Source of the DNA: Calothrix sp. CSU_2_0
Lineage (GTDB): Bacteria > Cyanobacteriota > Cyanobacteriia > Cyanobacteriales > Nostocaceae
Direction of reading: 5' to 3'
Length of the DNA: 58,690 bases
NCBI GenBank assembly: GCA_012034595.1
Contig: JAAUPE010000028.1
Location: 1-58,690 of the forward strand
Shown in pieces: positions 27,530 to 36,952 of the stretch (position 1 is its first letter; the number at the start of each line of letters is the position of its first letter). The translations under genes were made by a program, and so were the position numbers. The notes under the pieces are model-generated. The model did not search any database. It worked only from the letters and a program-made list of their open reading frames with translations, and was not told the origin of the DNA.

Positions 27530-27766
27530 TTACCTAGTCCCACTTCCATGTTCGCTATCTGGTCCACCATAATTGGGTGGTTGGTACTCATCACTAAATG
27601 GAGATTCAGGTTGAACTGGTTTTGTAATTAGGTTATCAACTTCGGTAACAAGGTAATTGCTTCTAGATGCATAATTGAATTTTGCGGCATCGGCAATTCT
27701 TGGTAATATTAAATGCGCTCCGACGAAAAAGATAATCGCACTAGTTATTCTTAAACTTGCCAACAT
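27530..27766 (-). CDS. Small exported protein of unknown function
   Basis: A 78-residue protein with a signal-peptide-like start (MLASLRITSAIIFFVGAHLI, possible cleavage near ADAAKF) and a short Pro/Gly/Ser-rich mature part ending SEHGSGTR. The pattern of an N-terminal hydrophobic helix followed by a small disordered tail suggests a periplasmic or thylakoid-lumen small protein. I do not recognise a family. It converges with nadB and ends about 30 bp from its stop. Confidence 0.55.
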   Translation of the reverse strand: MLASLRITSAIIFFVGAHLILPRIADAAKFNYASRSNYLVTEVDNLITKPVQPESPFSDEYQPPNYGGPDSEHGSGTR

Positions 27767-28288
27767 AAGCCCTGTAGACCCCCTGTTTTGTGGCTATTTA
27801 TATTGCGGTTTTGTTAAATTGCTCGACTAAAAAAGTTTTGAAAATTTCAGCGTCGATCGAGTTTTGATTCTTAACTAGCTCGGCTTTTTTACTTGGAGAT
27901 GCTTCGGTGGAAATTACCAAGCGGTAATTTCGGATGACAAATTATGATGGTTCTTAATTTTTTGTTTAATTCTTCACACAAAAAATATTAAAGCATTAAC
28001 CTCCTTCTTTTACATCACCCTTAAGGGTGATACAACAATGACACATCAGGCTACTTCTGCTTCATCGCATCTTAATCGTTTCCCGTAAAATTATGCTGTC
28101 TACCCAAATACGTATTTAAGGAAATTTACAATTGATTAAACTTTTTTAGTAGAATATTAAGGATTTTAATATTAGAAAAAATACCGGATTCTGAGGATGA
28201 CATGTTGCCAAAATGGCAAGTAGGGATATTTTAATAAGTCAGTGCCATAATTAGAAACTTCCAAGAAACAAACAATTAAGTTTCCCGA
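27767..28288. other. Gap with three perfect hairpins
   Basis: No gene was recognised in 520 bp. The gap contains AAATTACC-AAGC-GGTAATTT at 27911-27930, the palindrome ATCACCCTT/AAGGGTGAT at 28014-28031, and TTGCCA-AAA-TGGCAA at 28204-28218. None is followed by a clear U-run. These may be operators or an unrecognised RNA. Confidence 0.5.
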
Positions 28289-30493
28289 TTAAGCAAATAT
28301 GTAGCGATTTTTACCCATGTGTTTGGCGCGATACATGGCAGAATCAGCTTGTTTAATTAATGTTTCTGTATCTTGACTATTGAGTGGGTAGATGCTGATA
28401 CCGATACTGGCGGAGACTCTAGCAACATTACTTTCTAGGGTTATTGGCTCTGCGATCGCAATCAGTATTTTTTCAGCGACTCGTGCGGCGACATCTTGCT
28501 TCGGTATTGCCCGGAGAATAATTGTAAATTCGTCACCCCCAAGACGGGCAACTGTATCGCTGGCACGGAGAATATTATTTAGTCTGCCAGCAATAGTGAC
28601 TAACAAGCGATCGCCCATTTCGTGTCCCAAGGTATCGTTGACCTGTTTGAAACCATCTAAGTCAATAAATAACAACGCTACCATCAAATCGTTGGTTTTA
28701 GCCCAACTGAGGGATTCTTCGAGTTGTTCGGCGAATAATTTACGGTTGGGTAAACCAGTCAAGGGGTCGTGATAGGCTAAATAACGCAGACTGTCTTCTC
28801 GTTGTTTGAGTTCGCTATTGGAGCGGAATAACTCAGCCGCAGTTTGTTTGAGGTCTTCCTCTATTTGCTTACGTTTGGTAATATCGCGGATTACCCCAAC
28901 TAAAAAATAATTGCCCGCAGCATCTTTGTGAAGCGATCGCTTTGTGGCAATTGAGTAAGCATTGCCCCTGGAATCGGTTAATTCTTCTTCGATTTCGTGG
29001 GGTTGTTTGGTTTGCAAAACTTGTTCATCGGCAGCATGAAAAGCATCAGCTTGATGTTTGGGAAAAAAATTATAATCAGACTTCTCAAGTAAAACTTCCT
29101 TGGGATAACCAATCAAATTACAATAAGCTTCGTTTAAAACAATCCACTCGTGTTTATTATTCTTCACAAAAACAGGATCGGGGATTGTGTTGATGACTTG
29201 GTGTAAAAATTCTTTGGAACGTTTAAATTCATCTTGAATGTAAGCTATTTGACAAGTCGCTACTAGGGTCGAACCCCACAAACCGAGTAAACCCGGCACA
29301 ATTGGCATCCACCAACCATCAAGAAAGAGGATAAAAGCGCAACCCGCAAATAAGAAGCACAAGCTGACAATTGTCGCAAAGCTAGCGGTAATACTTTTAA
29401 TTCGCCATCTAGTGATAGCACCCAAATAAGCACAAACGAGAATCCACAGCCATTCTAAGGGATTTGACCAAACTTTGATTAAGGGTCTGCCATCGAGTGC
29501 GGCTGCAATCAACTCGTTGGTAAAATGAGCCTGTAACTCTACACCTGCCATTGTCCTTGCCGAACCCATTAGGGGACTCGAAAAGGGAGTTTGGACGTAA
29601 TCTTGCAAAGAAGGAGCAGTCGAACCGATTAAAATAATGCGATCGCGAATCCAATTTTCGGGTACGCGATCGGCTAGTACTTCGCGCAATGGAATTTTGC
29701 GAAAACCCCAAGGTTCTGGTTTGCAGGTTTCGCAACTCGACGAGGAAAAATTCGCTAAAATTTGATAGCCCTTATTATCAGCACCGACATAAGAGCCGTC
29801 GGAGGGTTGAAAACGCTTAAATACAGCTTTGCCTAATTGTAAATACTCTGGATTATTGCTCGAAGCTTTGGGAGTCACCTGATAAAATTTGAGGTACTCT
29901 TTTGCTAATTTTAATGAAAAGCTTTCGTGAAGCTGATTGCCGATATGCCAATAAAGTAAATTTCGCCGTACTTTACCATCTGCATCCAGCACAACATTAT
30001 TAAAACCAACCCGATTTTTATCTAGGTCTTCCGGTGGAGAAACCTGCTGTTCCTGATTCTGCGAAAGCTTTTCGATGCCGATGATATTCTTTTTTGTAAA
30101 AGCCTTAGCTAACTCTTCCCGACCATTTCCCACCTTTAAATCACGATAAATATCCAAGCCAATTATGCGAGGCTGATATCGATCTAGTTTGGTTAATAAA
30201 TCAGCAAGTAAATTATCAGGTAAAGGCCAAGTTCCAATTGACCTCAAGGAAGGTTCATCAATCTCGACAATGGTAATCCGTTCGTTTGCGGGTTCCAAAG
30301 AGCGCATCTGAAAGAAGCGATCCCAAGCAGCCCATTCAAATGATTGCAATAAACCCAGCGATCGCAAGGCAATCACGCAGCTGGCAACGCCAAAAGTTGC
30401 AAGTAACTCTCTTTTTCCTTTGATTGAGGGTAGCTTTATTCCCAACAATAACATCCTCAGGCGCTTGTCTAGGTGCTTTCTCATTCTCATCAC
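28289..30493 (-). CDS. CHASE2-PAS-GGDEF membrane diguanylate cyclase
   Basis: A 734-residue sensor. After a basic N-terminus and first membrane segment (about 30-48), a CHASE2 extracytoplasmic sensor spans about 50-330 (ERITIVEIDEPSLRSIGTWPLP, then RIIGLDIYRD and IILIGSTAPSLQDY). Three membrane helices lie at about 340-415. A PAS/PAC follows (about 430-545), then the GGDEF domain (about 570-734). The active motif LGGDEF is intact, and RASD five residues upstream is a canonical product-inhibition site, so it should make c-di-GMP and be feedback-inhibited. The signal is unknown. There is no EAL domain. Monocistronic. Confidence 0.94.
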   Translation of the reverse strand: MMRMRKHLDKRLRMLLLGIKLPSIKGKRELLATFGVASCVIALRSLGLLQSFEWAAWDRFFQMRSLEPANERITIVEIDEPSLRSIGTWPLPDNLLADLLTKLDRYQPRIIGLDIYRDLKVGNGREELAKAFTKKNIIGIEKLSQNQEQQVSPPEDLDKNRVGFNNVVLDADGKVRRNLLYWHIGNQLHESFSLKLAKEYLKFYQVTPKASSNNPEYLQLGKAVFKRFQPSDGSYVGADNKGYQILANFSSSSCETCKPEPWGFRKIPLREVLADRVPENWIRDRIILIGSTAPSLQDYVQTPFSSPLMGSARTMAGVELQAHFTNELIAAALDGRPLIKVWSNPLEWLWILVCAYLGAITRWRIKSITASFATIVSLCFLFAGCAFILFLDGWWMPIVPGLLGLWGSTLVATCQIAYIQDEFKRSKEFLHQVINTIPDPVFVKNNKHEWIVLNEAYCNLIGYPKEVLLEKSDYNFFPKHQADAFHAADEQVLQTKQPHEIEEELTDSRGNAYSIATKRSLHKDAAGNYFLVGVIRDITKRKQIEEDLKQTAAELFRSNSELKQREDSLRYLAYHDPLTGLPNRKLFAEQLEESLSWAKTNDLMVALLFIDLDGFKQVNDTLGHEMGDRLLVTIAGRLNNILRASDTVARLGGDEFTIILRAIPKQDVAARVAEKILIAIAEPITLESNVARVSASIGISIYPLNSQDTETLIKQADSAMYRAKHMGKNRYIFA

Positions 30494-30847
30494 CCTCTTC
30501 CATCACCCAGTCAGGAGACTTTTTATCATTCCTTGATAGATAGTTACTACGTAATCAATGCAGCAACAACTACAGGTGTATGGGCATTTTTGGGGCTTTG
30601 TCAACATTATCATCAAAGCAAATTGCAAAATCTAATCTTCCCACACTGGTGTCAGTTTGAATGTAAAACCTGGCAAGTAGTAGTAATCGCTTATAGGTAT
30701 GTATATATTAGCTGCAAGTTACAAATAATCGGATGATAATAATTATTTATGGCTCAAATTGGGTATTGGGTATAAAATTACCTCTAAAAAATAAATAAGG
30801 TACAGCAGAACTGTACCTTAGTATAAAAGAGAAATCTTACCACCGAC
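30494..30847. other. Gap containing the VKOR terminator
   Basis: About 350 bp between the cyclase start and the VKOR gene end. A frame on the plus strand at 30473-30736 has no ribosome site and is not credible. The only structure is the terminator at 30796-30820. Confidence 0.5.
30796..30820 (-). terminator. Intrinsic terminator of the VKOR gene
   Basis: TAAGGTACAG, a five-base loop and CTGTACCTTA form a perfect ten-base stem about 28 bases past the stop. On the minus strand it is followed by a T-rich stretch. Confidence 0.85.
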
Positions 30848-31900
30848 TTACTTAAAATATTTAAAGTTTCGTGGTCCGGTATAACCTGTTAATTTGGCTA
30901 ATTCATCCAAATTTTGCACCCCACTATATTGTTTACCATTAATAATCCAGGTGGGGAAGCCTTTGATACCTGCGTCTTTGCACTCTTGTGGTTTTCCTTT
31001 CGGACTTTGGGCAGCACATTCTGTTTTGATATTGCTTTCGGAAATAATTTTTTCAGCTTCTTTGCCAAAGATTAATTTTTGCTCGTGACAATGGGGACAC
31101 CAAAAAGCGCTGTACTCTTTAGCTCCAGATTTGACTAAATGCTGTGCCAGTTGAATTTCTGCGGCTCCGGAAGTAGTTGTCACTTCCCAGCCAAATTCAG
31201 GGTTGGGTTCTCCGACTTTACCCGGAGTGGCATCAAATATTATTCTTCCACCTTTGCCAGCACCGGATTCGGCAATTTGGACTGCTTCTGGTGAAACTTG
31301 CCCTAACTGAAGTTTTCCACCTTTGCCAATACCGCCATAAATACCCAAAGTTGTAATTAGTGTCACCATCCCCACAATGATTCCGGTGAAGAATATTTGC
31401 CCAAAATCTTCCCAGGAACGACCAATAATCGTCAGTACCAAAAACGATAGTGAAAAGGTTGCTGAAGCAATACAGTAGGGACAAAGAGCTTGGAGACGGA
31501 ATGCCATGACAAACATTAAATAAGCGCTAAAAACCGTCATGGCGATCGCGCCAACGAGCAATAGCAGCCATGTCACATTTTCCAGCTTTTTGCGCTGCTC
31601 TTTATTTTCTTCAGGTTTAATTGCCAGGGGGAGCAAGGCAAATATCACCATGCTCAGGTAAGCCAAAAGTCCATAAATTGGCAGTGGAATACCCGAACCA
31701 ACGGGAATTTCTGCCCAAGGGCTAGAAAGAACGTCATTACAACCTGCCTTTCCAGCAGTTTCGGCAACACAAGCGACGGCACCTCCGGTTAGCTTCTCAT
31801 AGGTGAGATAGGCAGTGGTTAAGGCACCTAGTCCAGCGATCGCAGCAATGATAGTGCGCGAATAGCGATGAATCCAGGGAGTAGAACGTCGGCGAATCAT
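30848..31900 (-). CDS. Vitamin K epoxide reductase-thioredoxin fusion
   Basis: I start at MIRRRSTPWIHRYS (31900). The 13 upstream codons of the open frame come from a GGGGCAT heptamer tract. The N-terminal 200 residues form a VKOR membrane domain with the loop pair CVAETAGKAGC and the quinone-proximal ALCPYCIAS. The C-terminal part is a thioredoxin-like domain with FWCPHCHEQK and a cis-Pro segment GFPTWIING. Such fusions oxidise cysteines of proteins on the lumenal or periplasmic side, passing electrons to quinone. In cyanobacteria and chloroplasts they matter for photosystem II assembly. Length about 350 is normal. Start choice is uncertain by a few codons. Confidence 0.92.
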   Translation of the reverse strand: MIRRRSTPWIHRYSRTIIAAIAGLGALTTAYLTYEKLTGGAVACVAETAGKAGCNDVLSSPWAEIPVGSGIPLPIYGLLAYLSMVIFALLPLAIKPEENKEQRKKLENVTWLLLLVGAIAMTVFSAYLMFVMAFRLQALCPYCIASATFSLSFLVLTIIGRSWEDFGQIFFTGIIVGMVTLITTLGIYGGIGKGGKLQLGQVSPEAVQIAESGAGKGGRIIFDATPGKVGEPNPEFGWEVTTTSGAAEIQLAQHLVKSGAKEYSAFWCPHCHEQKLIFGKEAEKIISESNIKTECAAQSPKGKPQECKDAGIKGFPTWIINGKQYSGVQNLDELAKLTGYTGPRNFKYFK

Positions 31901-31914
31901 ATATCTATAACTGG

Positions 31915-31960
31915 GAATGGGGAATGGGGCATGGGGCATGGGGCATGGGACATGGGGGAA
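31915..31960. repeat. Heptamer tract GGGGCAT
   Basis: Six to seven units of GGGGCAT/GGGACAT, upstream of the VKOR gene. They encode a false MPHAPFPIPS extension on the minus strand. Confidence 0.85.
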
Positions 31961-32032
31961 TATATAATTATTGTTAGATTATTCGTTCGCTTATTTCCTT
32001 TCTCCTCATTGCCCATTGCCCTACTCCCTATT

Positions 32033-32881
32033 TTACTGATGTAGTTTTACCGAGGGTATTGATTTACTCTCGTCTTTTAAATTTCGGCTTTGCCGAGCAA
32101 CCTCGACAAATTGGCTGACGCGGTTAGGGTCAATTGGTTGCTCAATTTTTCCTTGCCGTTTCAGCGAACTGGAAACGATCGCTCCATCCGCAGCCTGCAT
32201 AAGTGTAGCAATATTATCTAAATTTGCTCCACTACCAATAAAGACTGGTGTCCCATTGGCTGCTGCCGATGCTAGTTCTAAGTCTTGTAGGTCGGGAGGA
32301 CTACCCGTTGCCCATCCAGATAGAATCACGGCATCGGCTAATCCCCGTTCGATCGTATCTTTAACGGCAACCGTTAGGTTGGGAGAACTTAAGGGACGGG
32401 CATGTTTGACTAGCACGTCGGCAAAAATTTTGACATCGCTGCCCAATTCACGCCGATATCGCAATAATTGATGGGCTTCCCCTTCGATTAGTCCTTGGTC
32501 GGTTGCCATGACTCCCGTGAGGACGTTGACACGAATAAATTGTGCCCGCACGCAGCTTGCGATCGCGAGTGCACTTTTACCATCGTTCCGCAACACGTTT
32601 AAACCGATTGGCTGGGTCACTAAATTCTGGATTCGCTGCACCACCACCGTCATGGCACTGACAATTGCTGGATCGACCTGATTTTTGGTAAAGGGTGCAT
32701 CGAAGAAATTCTCGACGATGATACCGTCAACACCCCCACTAGCCAGGGCTGCTGCTTCTTGTTCGGCACGGTCAATCACCGCTTTTAAATTTCCTCCCCA
32801 ACGGGGTGAGGTTGGCAGTGGTAGCAGGTGAACCACGCCAATAATTGGTGTTCGGGTTTTAAATAACTGATATAAGTCCAC
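32033..32881 (-). CDS. btpA: BtpA-family photosystem I biogenesis protein
   Basis: A 282-residue TIM-barrel-like BtpA/SgcQ protein. Family blocks are IIGVVHLLPLPTSPRWGG at the start, GVDGIIVENFFDAPF, IGLNVLRNDGKSALAIA, FIRVNVLTGVMATDQGLIEG, ADAVILSGWATGSPP, TPVFIGSGANLDNI and DGAIVSSSLKRQG. In Synechocystis the homologue is needed for stable photosystem I reaction-centre proteins. The biochemical activity is not settled. Length is typical and the ATG start is clear. The gene diverges from the large gap upstream of rimO. Confidence 0.93.
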   Translation of the reverse strand: MDLYQLFKTRTPIIGVVHLLPLPTSPRWGGNLKAVIDRAEQEAAALASGGVDGIIVENFFDAPFTKNQVDPAIVSAMTVVVQRIQNLVTQPIGLNVLRNDGKSALAIASCVRAQFIRVNVLTGVMATDQGLIEGEAHQLLRYRRELGSDVKIFADVLVKHARPLSSPNLTVAVKDTIERGLADAVILSGWATGSPPDLQDLELASAAANGTPVFIGSGANLDNIATLMQAADGAIVSSSLKRQGKIEQPIDPNRVSQFVEVARQSRNLKDESKSIPSVKLHQ

Positions 32882-33123
32882 GTCTTTAAATTAAACCGCT
32901 TTGCGGATTCCATAGGAGGCAGCCCCAGATCGGTTTTGTCAAAGTAGAGCTTGTTTCGGGTTTTCCTTTTGTCACAACTACCGTACCATTTAGGGGCTGA
33001 GATTCCAGAGTCGAGAGTCTATATACTATTAACCCTTAATTCTGAACCCTGAGCGATCGCAAAAATTAGGAAAAAGTTTGTTTTACTATTGGTCGGTTTT
33101 ATGCGTCCCTCCTAAGGAGGAAT

Positions 33124-33152
33124 TTGCCGTTAAACCTTCCATAAGATATGTT
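33124..33152 (+). promoter_or_regulatory. Candidate sigma-70-type promoter for the small RNA
   Basis: TTGCCG at 33124-33129 and TATGTT at 33147-33152 are 17 bases apart, each matching four of six consensus positions. Transcription would begin near 33159. Confidence 0.35.
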
Positions 33153-33158
33153 AAGATA

Positions 33159-33234
33159 GGAGTTGGCTACAAGAGGAGCTTGCCACTCATTCGACGCAAC
33201 ATTACCATTCTTTGGTAGAGCGACTACCTTTTTT
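33159..33234 (+). ncRNA. Candidate small RNA, about 76 nt
   Basis: A possible transcript starting about seven bases past the -10 box. It folds into GAGT(T)GGC/GCCACTC (33161-33189), an unpaired middle (ATTCGACGCAACATTACC), and a terminator GGTAG-AGCGA-CTACC-TTTTTT. It does not match Yfr1, Yfr2, 6S or tmRNA features that I know. It may instead be an attenuated leader of rimO, 600 bp downstream. Confidence 0.4.
33214..33234 (+). terminator. Intrinsic terminator with six-U tail
   Basis: GGTAG (33214-33218), loop AGCGA and CTACC (33224-33228) are followed by TTTTTT. The next bases begin a second stem, GTAATTACC (33235-33243) with GGTAATTAC (33265-33273). Confidence 0.6.
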
Positions 33235-33638
33235 GTAATTACCCAAAGCTGAAAATGCCTTCTAGGTAATTACTTAGGTGTAATCTGTTCTCAAAGTCTA
33301 GCCGCGTCATCTAACGAGTTGGTTACTAGCAGCCCGCAGTTTCATGCTTTCCCAAGCAAAGGTTGCATTACCGCTTGCGCTTTTCTAAATTGCGCTGGCG
33401 ATTTACCCAGGGTTGCGACATCCTTTTGAATACGCCACAGACATGAATAATTTGCATTTATGGCAATTTATTAATGTCATCCAGAGGGCGACTTCCCGAA
33501 GGGTAGATTTACAACGCAGTAGCTGCGGTAATGTAAAATACCAACAGCTAATTTTTTAAACAAAAGTCACAAGCGACTAATTTACCCTGAGAATCTTTGT
33601 TTTTCCTCTGGAAAACAGTTAGATACGCACATCATAAC

Positions 33639-33731
33639 ATGTTCTCGAAGTTGTTTAAGAGCATGGGTCTTGCGTTCAAAAGCGCAGAACTGAGCAAGAA
33701 GAAAGCATTTGAAAATCTCACTTTTGATTAA
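33639..33731 (+). CDS. Possible 30-residue basic peptide
   Basis: ATG 33639 to TAA 33729 encodes MFSKLFKSMGLAFKSAELSK and ten more residues ending ENLTFD. It is Lys/Ser/Phe-rich and amphipathic. There is no good ribosome site and the frame may be chance. It lies 100 bp before rimO. Confidence 0.2.
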   Translation: MFSKLFKSMGLAFKSAELSKKKAFENLTFD

Positions 33732-33830
33732 TTGAGAAGCAAATGTTGTTTTTTAGATGTTCAAAGATAGCGAGCAGATGATGCCAAAATTTTTAGCAAA
33801 CAAGAAAAAACCAGAAGAAATTTTCAATAT

Positions 33831-35150
33831 ATGGGTGATAAGCCAACGATTGCAATTTCTCATCTAGGCTGCGAGAAAAACCGAATTGATACAGAACACA
33901 TGCTGGGGCTGCTTGTAGAAGCAGGATACGGCGTAGATAGTAATGAAGATTTAGCCGATTACGTTATTGTCAACACCTGTAGTTTTATCGAGGCAGCGCG
34001 GGAAGAATCCGTTAGAACCTTAGTTGATTTGGCGGAAGCGAATAAAAAAATCGTCATCACTGGTTGTATGGCGCAGCATTTCCAAGAACAATTGTTGGAT
34101 GAGCTGCCCGAAGCTGTGGCTGTAGTTGGAACTGGCGATTATCACAAGATAGTCGATGTTATTCAGCGTGCCGAGAATGGCGAACGAGTCAAAGAAGTTA
34201 GTGCCGAACCTACATATATCGCGGATGAGTTTACACCGCGCTATCGCACAACTACCGAAGGTGTAGCTTATTTAAGAGTCGCAGAGGGATGCGATTATCG
34301 TTGTGCATTTTGTATTATTCCTCATCTACGGGGGAATCAGCGATCGCGTACTATTGAATCGATTGTGGCAGAGGCAAAGCAACTAACCTTGCAAGGGGTG
34401 CAGGAAATTATCTTGATTTCCCAAATCACTACCAATTATGGTTTAGATATATATGGCAAACCACAATTAGCTGAATTGCTGCTTGCCTTAGGGAAAGTTG
34501 ACATACCGTGGATTCGGATGCATTATGCTTATCCGACAGGACTTACCCCTGATGTGATCGAGGCAATTCAACAAACACCTAATGTTTTGCCTTACTTAGA
34601 TTTACCCTTACAACACTCACACCCAGACGTTCTCCGTGCGATGAACCGTCCCTGGCAAGGACGGGTTAATGATGCAATTATTGAGAGCATCAAAGCCGCA
34701 ATTCCAGATGCGGTAATGCGGACAACGTTTATTGTCGGCTTTCCTGGAGAAACCGACGCTCACTTCGACCATTTAATGGAATTTGTCCAACGTCATGAGT
34801 TCGATCATGTTGGAGTATTTACTTTTTCACCAGAGGAAGGAACAAAAGCTGCCACATTACCTAATCAAATAACACAAGAAGTAATGGAAAAAAGGCGTGA
34901 TGCCTTAATGGCGCTTCAGCAACCGATTTCACTCCGAAATAACCAAAAACAAATTAATCGAATTGTGGATGTCCTGATCGAACAGGAAAATCCCGAAACA
35001 GGAGAATTAGTCGGTCGTTCGAGTCGCTTTGCCCCAGAAGTCGATGGGCTTGTATACGTTCGCGGGCAAGCTAAATTGGGAACCATTGTCCCAGTTGCAA
35101 TTCAAAGTGCAGATGCATATGACCTTTACGGTCAAATAGAGAATAACTAG
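33831..35150 (+). CDS. rimO: Ribosomal protein S12 methylthiotransferase
   Basis: A 439-residue radical-SAM enzyme adding a methylthio group to the conserved aspartate of ribosomal protein S12. The N-terminal cluster cysteines are in [18 protein letters not shown] and [16 protein letters not shown], plus CMAQHF. The radical-SAM triad is [20 protein letters not shown] domain closes the protein ([16 protein letters not shown]). [10 protein letters not shown] and the length distinguish RimO from MiaB. ATG 33831 follows AGAAG. Monocistronic, ending in a TTAATGG heptamer-like tract. Confidence 0.95.
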   Translation: MGDKPTIAISHLGCEKNRIDTEHMLGLLVEAGYGVDSNEDLADYVIVNTCSFIEAAREESVRTLVDLAEANKKIVITGCMAQHFQEQLLDELPEAVAVVGTGDYHKIVDVIQRAENGERVKEVSAEPTYIADEFTPRYRTTTEGVAYLRVAEGCDYRCAFCIIPHLRGNQRSRTIESIVAEAKQLTLQGVQEIILISQITTNYGLDIYGKPQLAELLLALGKVDIPWIRMHYAYPTGLTPDVIEAIQQTPNVLPYLDLPLQHSHPDVLRAMNRPWQGRVNDAIIESIKAAIPDAVMRTTFIVGFPGETDAHFDHLMEFVQRHEFDHVGVFTFSPEEGTKAATLPNQITQEVMEKRRDALMALQQPISLRNNQKQINRIVDVLIEQENPETGELVGRSSRFAPEVDGLVYVRGQAKLGTIVPVAIQSADAYDLYGQIENN

Positions 35151-35156
35151 TTTGTT

Positions 35157-35195
35157 GTTAATGGTTAATAGTTAATGGTTAGTGGTAAGATTACC
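35157..35195. repeat. Heptamer-like tract TTAATGG
   Basis: Units of the form TTAATGG and TTAATAG directly after rimO, continuing as irregular TACCAATTAAC/CTAATAC copies up to about 35280. Confidence 0.6.
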
Positions 35196-35313
35196 GACTA
35201 ATTAATTAATATCGATTTTTCAGTACCAATTAACTAATACCTAATACCAATTAACTCAAAGCAACTAACTAATATCGAATACCTATTACCACAGAAAACC
35301 CTTAGGAGAATTA

Positions 35314-36879
35314 ATGAATCCTTCCTTTTCAGAATTAGGACTATCACAAGAGCGCGTTCAACAATTAGAAAAACTCGGTTTTACCGAACCAACACATATT
35401 CAAGCACAAGCAATTCCCCATTTATTAAATGGACGCGACGTTGTTGGACAGTCACAAACCGGAACAGGTAAAACTGCTGCTTTTTCCCTACCAATATTAG
35501 ACAGGTTAGATGTAAAAAATCGTGCCGTACAAGCTTTAGTTTTAGCACCAACCCGCGAACTTGCCATCCAAGTCCACGATGCCGTTGCTACCTTCGTTGG
35601 TGAAACCGGACTGCGGACTGTGGCAATTTATGGTGGACAGTCAATTGAGCGGCAAATTATGCAACTCAAACGGGGTGTACATGTGGTTGTGGGGACACCT
35701 GGACGTGTAATCGATTTACTCGATCGCGGTTGCCTCAAGCTTGACTCCGTGCGTTGGTTTGTCTTGGATGAAGCTGACGAAATGTTGAGCATGGGTTTTA
35801 TCGATGATGTCGAGAAAATTCTTTCCCAAGCTCCTAGCGAACGGCAAACAGCTTTGTTTTCGGCAACAATGCCACCAACAATTCGCCAGTTGGTCAACAA
35901 ATTTTTAAATGACCCTGTAACCGTCACAGTTCAGCAACCCAAAGCAGCACCGACCAAAATCAACCAAGTCGCTTATGTTGTGCCCCGCAACTGGAGCAAA
36001 GCCAGAGCATTGCAACCGATTTTGGAAATGGAAGACCCCGAATCGGCGTTGATTTTCGTGCGGACTCGTCGAACTGCTGCCGAACTCACCAATCAGTTAC
36101 AATCTGCCGGTCATAGTGTCGATGAATACCACGGTGACTTATCGCAACAAGCAAGAGAACGTTTATTAGGTCGTTTCCGCAATCGCCAAGTGCGTTGGGT
36201 GGTAGCAACTGATATTGCGGCTCGTGGTTTGGATGTTGACCAGTTGTCCCATGTAATCAACTTTGATTTACCCGATAGTGCGGAAACCTACGTTCACCGA
36301 ATTGGTCGAACTGGACGTGCAGGGGCAGAAGGAACAGCGATTTCCTTAGTGCAACCATTTGAGCGTCGCAAGCAGCAAGCTTTCGAGCGTCATGTGCGTC
36401 AATCTTGGCAAATTGTGCCAATTCCCACCAGGGCACAAATCGAAGCCCAACACATTCAAAAATTGCAGGTACAAGTACGGGAAGCCTTGACTGGAGAGCG
36501 TTTAGCTTCATTTTTGCCAATTGTGCGCGAATTGAGCGAAGAATATGATGCCCATGCGATCGCAGCCGCAGCTTTACAACTAGCTTACGACCAAACCCGT
36601 CCAGCTTGGTTACAAAATGAGGATATCCCCGAAGAAGATTCCTCCCCTAAACCCAAACTTCGCAGTGGTGGTTCTTCCCGTCGCGATCGCGATTATGGCG
36701 ATCGCGATCGTGGTTCCCGTCGTTCTTGGTCATCTGACTCGGAACGTGGTGAAGGTGGACGAGGTGGTTCTGGTAAACCCAAGTTACGCGGTGGTTCGAC
36801 AACAAATACCCGTCGTGAATCTTCATCTTCGGTAACACCTGTGAAGAAGTATGGCTCCACTAGCACTGCTCAAGAGTAA
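35314..36879 (+). CDS. DEAD-box RNA helicase (CrhR/DeaD type)
   Basis: A 521-residue ATP-dependent RNA helicase. Motifs are in order: Q-motif with GFTEPTHIQAQAIP, I SQTGTGKTAAF, Ia APTRELA, II VLDEADEML, III FSATMPP, V ATDIAARGLDVDQL, and VI HRIGRTGRAG. A C-terminal domain follows the core. The tail (about 440-521) is basic and Arg/Gly/Ser-rich. Two overlapping HIP1 octamers (36683-36690, 36698-36705) encode its RDRDYGDRDR segment. Cyanobacterial homologues respond to cold and redox stress and remodel mRNA secondary structure. An AGGAGA ribosome site precedes the ATG. A terminator follows. Confidence 0.93.
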   Translation: MNPSFSELGLSQERVQQLEKLGFTEPTHIQAQAIPHLLNGRDVVGQSQTGTGKTAAFSLPILDRLDVKNRAVQALVLAPTRELAIQVHDAVATFVGETGLRTVAIYGGQSIERQIMQLKRGVHVVVGTPGRVIDLLDRGCLKLDSVRWFVLDEADEMLSMGFIDDVEKILSQAPSERQTALFSATMPPTIRQLVNKFLNDPVTVTVQQPKAAPTKINQVAYVVPRNWSKARALQPILEMEDPESALIFVRTRRTAAELTNQLQSAGHSVDEYHGDLSQQARERLLGRFRNRQVRWVVATDIAARGLDVDQLSHVINFDLPDSAETYVHRIGRTGRAGAEGTAISLVQPFERRKQQAFERHVRQSWQIVPIPTRAQIEAQHIQKLQVQVREALTGERLASFLPIVRELSEEYDAHAIAAAALQLAYDQTRPAWLQNEDIPEEDSSPKPKLRSGGSSRRDRDYGDRDRGSRRSWSSDSERGEGGRGGSGKPKLRGGSTTNTRRESSSSVTPVKKYGSTSTAQE

Positions 36880-36886
36880 AGTCATT

Positions 36887-36918
36887 AAATGCTACATAGA
36901 TTAGCTAAGTAGCATTTT
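36887..36918 (+). terminator. Intrinsic terminator of the RNA helicase gene
   Basis: AAATGCTAC, a 13-base loop and GTAGCATTT(T) form a nine-base perfect stem just past the stop, with a short T-run. Confidence 0.7.
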
Positions 36919-36952
36919 CACCGCTTTATGACTCAAGAAGCTTGTAAATAAA

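Larger units (their letters stand above)
32882..33830. other. 950-bp gap holding a candidate small RNA
   Basis: Too long for a simple promoter region, with no credible long frame. It contains a candidate promoter at 33124-33152, a compact transcript ending in a terminator at 33234, a further nine-base inverted repeat at 33235-33273, a palindromic dispersed-repeat fragment near 33487-33535, and a 30-codon frame at 33639. The remainder shows nothing I recognise. tmRNA, RNase P RNA and 4.5S RNA hallmarks are absent. Confidence 0.5.

Noticed and set aside
30473-30736. An 87-codon plus frame after the cyclase start
   Set aside because: No ribosome site, no family pattern and an AT-rich composition. 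It overlaps the start of the divergent cyclase gene.
32882-33830. tmRNA, RNase P RNA or 4.5S RNA in the rimO leader
   Set aside because: The conserved cores of these RNAs are not present.
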